DNA of 44,053 bases from JBBIND01 sp037444075 (GTDB taxonomy: Bacteria > Acidobacteriota > Terriglobia > Bryobacterales > Bryobacteraceae), in contig JBBIND010000030.1 in NCBI GenBank assembly GCA_037444075.1, positions 1-44,053 of the forward strand. Direction: 5' to 3'. Shown here in pieces: positions 40,846 through 44,053 of the stretch (its first letter is position 1; each line of letters opens with the position of its first letter). A model generated the notes under the pieces. It was not told the origin of the DNA. It saw nothing but the letters and a program-made list of their open reading frames with translations, and did no database searches. A program made the translations under genes and the position numbers.

Positions 40846-43227
40846 ATGACGAACTTGAATGAAACGGAGCGGTCCTTCGCATTATTCGACGCTGAACTCG
40901 GCAGACCTGTTCAGCTTTCCATGCAGCGGCTCAGCCTGTCCGGCCAAGTGCTGCCCTTGGGAGCGCGGCTGCTGGTGCGGCACGATTTTCTATCAGCAGA
41001 AACCAGACCCATCGAAGTAGTGTACTGCTTTGCCCTGCCGCGAGACGCCGCACTGCGGCGATTCCAGGTGGCCGGCCAGGGTTTCTCGGCGCACTCCAGC
41101 CTGAAGCCCGTCCGGGAGGCGGAGGAGGATTATGAGGCCGGTCTTGAACAAGGCCATCTAGGCGTGCTGGCGCGCCAGTATCGGGACGGGTTGGTCAATC
41201 TCTCGGTGGGCAACCTTCAACCGGGTGATGCCGTGTCCGTGTGGCTGGAAATCCTGGCCGGCGTAGAACTGCGGGACGACGGACTACGATTCCGGTTTCC
41301 ATTCACGCTCGCGCCGTCCTATCATTCGAAGGCCCGTGCCGCCGAGGTGGAGCCGGGCGTGGGTGAAATCGAACTGCCGGGGAAGGAGTTTGGAGACGTG
41401 CTCCTGCCTCAGTGGCGCACTGACGCGAAAGACCTCCACGAAGTGACCTTCGACGTGTCCGTCGAATGGGGCGGGCCAATCAGCGAACTTAGTTCTCCTT
41501 CGCACGCGTTGAGGATGCGTTACCCCGGCGACGGCTGCGCTAGAGCCTCCCTCGCCCCCGCGTCAGAAGTGCCGAACCGTGATCTCGTGCTCGACGTCCG
41601 GGGCGAAAAGGCGGAGCCCCGGCTGCTCACCGGAGAAGGCGAAGATGGCCGCAGGCACTTCGCAGCGGTAATTCCCTCCACGGTTTTCGGCCAGGGAACG
41701 CCGCAACGTCCTCCGTTCGTTTTTCTGCTGGACCGGTCCGGTTCCATGGGTGGCGCTCCCATGGAGCAGGCGCGCAATGCTCTGGTAGCGTGCCTGGCTG
41801 CGCTCGAAGAACGGGATCGATTCGGGGTGGTAGCCTTCGACAACGTCACGGAGTCCCTGGGCGCCACCCTGACTCTGGCGACGGCGCAGAATCGCCGCGC
41901 TGCCCGGGATTTCCTCGCGCACATTGACGCTCGCGGCGGCACTGAATTGGTGGCTGGCGTGCATGCGGCACTGGCGCTGCTCAAACCGGAAGGAATTGGG
42001 GACATTTTCCTGATCACCGATGGACAGGTCTTCGGAACCGAGGAGATCGTGGCACAGGCGCGCGGAACCGGAGTCCAAATCCACTGCCTGGGTATCGGTA
42101 GCGCGAGTCAGGACCGCTTTTTGGCTTTGCTGGCGCGGGAAACCGGCGGCGTGAGCCGTTTCGTCACCGCGCGGGAGCGCGTGGATACGGAAGCCCTGGA
42201 ACTATTTGCCTCCGCCTCGGCTCCTGTTGCCGGGGGGTTGCAGGCCGGTTTCACCGGTCTCGACGATGCGCGGCTTGAGCCCGAGCCGCCTGCGTTCGTG
42301 CGCGCCGGGGCGCCCGTCGCGTTGTTCGGGCAATGCGAGCCCGGCAAGGAGGGGAAGATCCTTCTGGACTGGGGGCCGCCGTCAGCCTCAAGTCCTGCGT
42401 CGGTGCGGGACCGTTCGCGGCTGGAGATTGAGATGGGTGAAGGCAGCGGTGCCGCCGGGGAGACGCTGCGCCTGCTGCGCGGCGCGCGGCTGATCACAGA
42501 CCTCGAAATCCGTTTAGGAAACAAACAAGACGGGCTCGCAGCAAGAGACGACCGTGATCTGGACCGTTTGGAACGCCACCTGGAGGAAGTGAGCCGCCAC
42601 TACGGTCTGAGTAGCCGGATGATGGCGCTTGTGGCCGTGGTCCAACGCGCAGCGGACAGCCCCGGGGCTCCCCCGAAGACGCTGAGGGTCGCGCTCGGAT
42701 CGCCTCAAGATGTGGCGTTTCGCGCAGGAACAATGAAATCACTCGCCTGCGCCAGTCACCAATTTCTTGTGGAGCCGGCATTAATGAGGGCGCTACAATG
42801 CCGGGCTGATACCATGGCGATGCTGGATGCCATGCCGCCAGCAGCGTTCGCAGAGCAAGATCCGCTGACAGAAATCGCGTCCCTCATGGAACCGGACGGC
42901 GGAATGCCTGGAAGCGACGATTCCGACCGCTTGCTCCGCACCCTCCTCGCGTTGCTGGCCTTCGCCTCCGAGGAGCAGTGGCCTTCCTCCGGCCCCTACC
43001 GTGTCCACTTGGAGCGGATGCTGAAGTTCGTTGATTCGCATCTTCCCGGTACTCTTTCAAAGCAACAGGCGGAAGCAGCCCGGCGCGCCCTGCAAATGAT
43101 CAAGGCAGAAAAAAGGGTGGCGCACAATTTGCTCGAAACCGCCACACGTGTGCTGATGAGGCACAAAACCGCCCGGTGGACTCACTTGCAGAGAGCACTC
43201 GCACCACAACCCGCATCGGAAAGCTGA
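40846..43227 (+). CDS. VIT and VWA domain protein
   Basis: This 793-residue protein combines a VIT domain (about 1-135; FALPRDAALRRFQVAGQGFS, YEAGLEQGHLGVLARQY, VSVGNLQPGDAV-like core) with a von Willebrand factor A domain (about 285-455). The metal-ion-dependent adhesion site is complete: DRSGSMGG (D296, S298, S300), T366 in RGGTEL and D392 in LITDGQ. The helical C-terminal third is of unknown function (LSSRMMALVAVVQRAADSPG). No signal peptide or membrane anchor is visible, so it seems cytoplasmic, unlike most inter-alpha-trypsin-like proteins. VWA proteins often work with AAA+ ATPases, but none is adjacent; its partner here is a MerR regulator. The ATG at 40846 was preferred to a TTG at 40813 that lies inside the merR gene. 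Confidence 0.87.
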   Translation: MTNLNETERSFALFDAELGRPVQLSMQRLSLSGQVLPLGARLLVRHDFLSAETRPIEVVYCFALPRDAALRRFQVAGQGFSAHSSLKPVREAEEDYEAGLEQGHLGVLARQYRDGLVNLSVGNLQPGDAVSVWLEILAGVELRDDGLRFRFPFTLAPSYHSKARAAEVEPGVGEIELPGKEFGDVLLPQWRTDAKDLHEVTFDVSVEWGGPISELSSPSHALRMRYPGDGCARASLAPASEVPNRDLVLDVRGEKAEPRLLTGEGEDGRRHFAAVIPSTVFGQGTPQRPPFVFLLDRSGSMGGAPMEQARNALVACLAALEERDRFGVVAFDNVTESLGATLTLATAQNRRAARDFLAHIDARGGTELVAGVHAALALLKPEGIGDIFLITDGQVFGTEEIVAQARGTGVQIHCLGIGSASQDRFLALLARETGGVSRFVTARERVDTEALELFASASAPVAGGLQAGFTGLDDARLEPEPPAFVRAGAPVALFGQCEPGKEGKILLDWGPPSASSPASVRDRSRLEIEMGEGSGAAGETLRLLRGARLITDLEIRLGNKQDGLAARDDRDLDRLERHLEEVSRHYGLSSRMMALVAVVQRAADSPGAPPKTLRVALGSPQDVAFRAGTMKSLACASHQFLVEPALMRALQCRADTMAMLDAMPPAAFAEQDPLTEIASLMEPDGGMPGSDDSDRLLRTLLALLAFASEEQWPSSGPYRVHLERMLKFVDSHLPGTLSKQQAEAARRALQMIKAEKRVAHNLLETATRVLMRHKTARWTHLQRALAPQPASES

Positions 43228-43407
43228 GCAGTGGCAGAGGGCGTTCGGTCGTGCAAAACAGCGATTGTTAGTTGCTTGTTGGGCTCAAGCCAGCTGCCTC
43301 CGGGCAGGGCGTTCTCCTGCGGCCCCACGAGGCCGTCACGCGAGGCAATGGCGTGGCGGCCTTCTGCCGTCTGCCCGAGTTGAAGGTAACCACACGGTGG
43401 CGGGCGA

Positions 43408-43635
43408 TAGCGGCTCCGCGCGTGGCAGCCCTCGCCACAGGTTCTGGTGGTCGTGCCCGACACCGCACCGGAGGAACGCCGCCGCAGCCGCATCGGCTAC
43501 GAAGCTCTTTGGGGAACCGGCGTAGCCGCCGATGTCCTGGTTTGGACTGTCGGTCAATTTGACAGGCGGACCCATCTTCCCGCGTCACTGCCGGCAACCG
43601 TCCTACGCGAGGGAAGGCTGCTTCATGCCGCATGA
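43408..43635 (+). pseudogene. Decayed minimal nucleotidyltransferase (MNT) gene, C-terminal part
   Basis: In the frame of 43441-43635 the sequence reads LVVVPDTAPEERRRSRIGY, then WGTGVAADVLVWTVGQF, ASLPATVLREGRLLHAA and a stop. This is the C-terminal half of a DNA polymerase beta-like minimal nucleotidyltransferase, the antitoxin type in MNT-HEPN pairs. The catalytic N-terminus (GSxARG and following aspartates) is not in the same frame. A GSARGS stretch occurs in another frame at about 43411-43428, and stop codons (TAG near 43408, TAA and TGA further up) interrupt the reading frame. I infer a frameshifted, truncated relic. Confidence 0.6.
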
Positions 43636-43684
43636 TCCGGCACTGATTGCCGAGGTCCGGGCATGGCTCACCAGGCGATCCTGA
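43625..43684 (+). pseudogene. Start of a HEPN-domain gene, broken after 19 codons
   Basis: An ATG at 43625, overlapping the end of the nucleotidyltransferase relic by 11 nt, reads MPHDPALIAEVRAWLTRRS and then stops at 43682-43684. This closely resembles the first residues of HEPN proteins encoded after MNT genes (the pattern MPxDPxxxxExRAWL). No continuous HEPN domain follows in any frame. A short stretch near 43918-43965 reads RKRLRGYLPWG and may be a leftover of the central helix, which is very uncertain. Confidence 0.45.
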
Positions 43685-44053
43685 AGAAGCCACACCTTAA
43701 GAAGCTGCTACGGCCTTGGCTGCAGCGCGCGAGGTGTCTGATCTTGTCCTCCAACGCCTGCCCTCGGAGGTCCACCCGTAGCAGCCCTGGGAAGGAGCCC
43801 CGTGACGGGTTGAAGCTGGCCTGCATGGGCCGGAAACCGTTGGTTGGGCGGGACACGCAGACCTGCAGCTTTCGACTCATCACCGGCCTGCGGAGGCACG
43901 CAGTTCGCCCCATCCTGCAGCGCGCAACGCTCTGCGGAAACGCCTTCGCGGCTACTTGCCATGGGGCTTGAGTTGCCTGACGGGGGCCGGAAGCGGGCGG
44001 ATAATGGACCACGGAAACAGTGCAATTGGTTACCGTCCCCGGTTGTCCGTCCC
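43685..44053. other. Gene-poor right end
   Basis: No convincing gene, RNA or mobile element is visible here. Open frames on both strands are short, mutually overlapping and show no family motif; the sequence is best read as decayed DNA continuing from the MNT-HEPN relic. Confidence 0.4.

Noticed and set aside
43668..44012. A 114-codon minus-strand frame at the right end
   Set aside because: It has no motif, has many overlapping competitors in other frames, and lies across decayed DNA next to the MNT-HEPN relic.

Overview
This is a GC-rich, densely coding bacterial chromosome segment that most resembles an Acidobacteriota genome of the Solibacter/Bryobacter type. That placement is inference. 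It rests on the Oar-like TonB-dependent receptor with an N-terminal carboxypeptidase-regulatory domain, the Tat-exported Gfo/Idh/MocA oxidoreductase, the small secreted protein beginning PDFSGEW after its signal peptide, the GHL6-type glycosidase, the tandem APC permeases and the many 4-nt ATGA gene overlaps. No rRNA, tRNA, CRISPR array, intact insertion sequence or prophage gene is visible.

Left part (1-12353). A large secreted clan GH-A glycoside hydrolase runs off the left edge on the minus strand; it has no stop codon inside the window. Upstream of it are thiol peroxidase (tpx) and a YyaL/DUF255 thioredoxin-fold protein. Divergent from these is a translationally coupled pair: a MoxR-type AAA+ ATPase and a 609-residue protein of unknown function with a weak TraB/DUF5682-like N-terminus. 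Facing it is a tetrapyrrole operon, hemX-hemA-hemC-cobA/hemD, with most junctions overlapping by 4 nt.

Middle (12434-29046). An SDR oxidoreductase, a stand-alone ClpB-D2-like AAA+ protein, a 1047-residue TonB-dependent receptor and a Tat-exported oxidoreductase lie on the plus strand. Opposite them is a sugar-catabolism group: a cytoplasmic Gfo/Idh/MocA dehydrogenase, a xylose-isomerase-like TIM barrel and an exported beta-propeller lactonase. Next comes a coupled plus-strand run of exported S9 peptidase, thiE and two APC amino-acid permeases, which looks like a peptide and amino-acid utilisation unit with a thiamin gene embedded in it. A small secreted protein follows.

Right part (29077-44053). 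gdhA-mutS-anmK overlap on the minus strand. Divergent from gdhA is a secreted GHL6-type glycosidase. Then comes the arginine operon argF-argG-argH-argR, with a TTGACA promoter overlapped by two tandem ARG boxes, so the encoded ArgR probably controls its own operon. After a likely terminator there is a two-gene MerR regulator / VIT-VWA protein unit with a strong promoter whose transcript would have almost no leader. The last 826 bases hold no intact gene but contain the decayed remains of a minimal nucleotidyltransferase/HEPN (MNT-HEPN) toxin-antitoxin pair.

The best candidates for undescribed biology are the MoxR plus 609-residue pair, the MerR plus VIT-VWA pair, and the solitary ClpB-D2-like ATPase.
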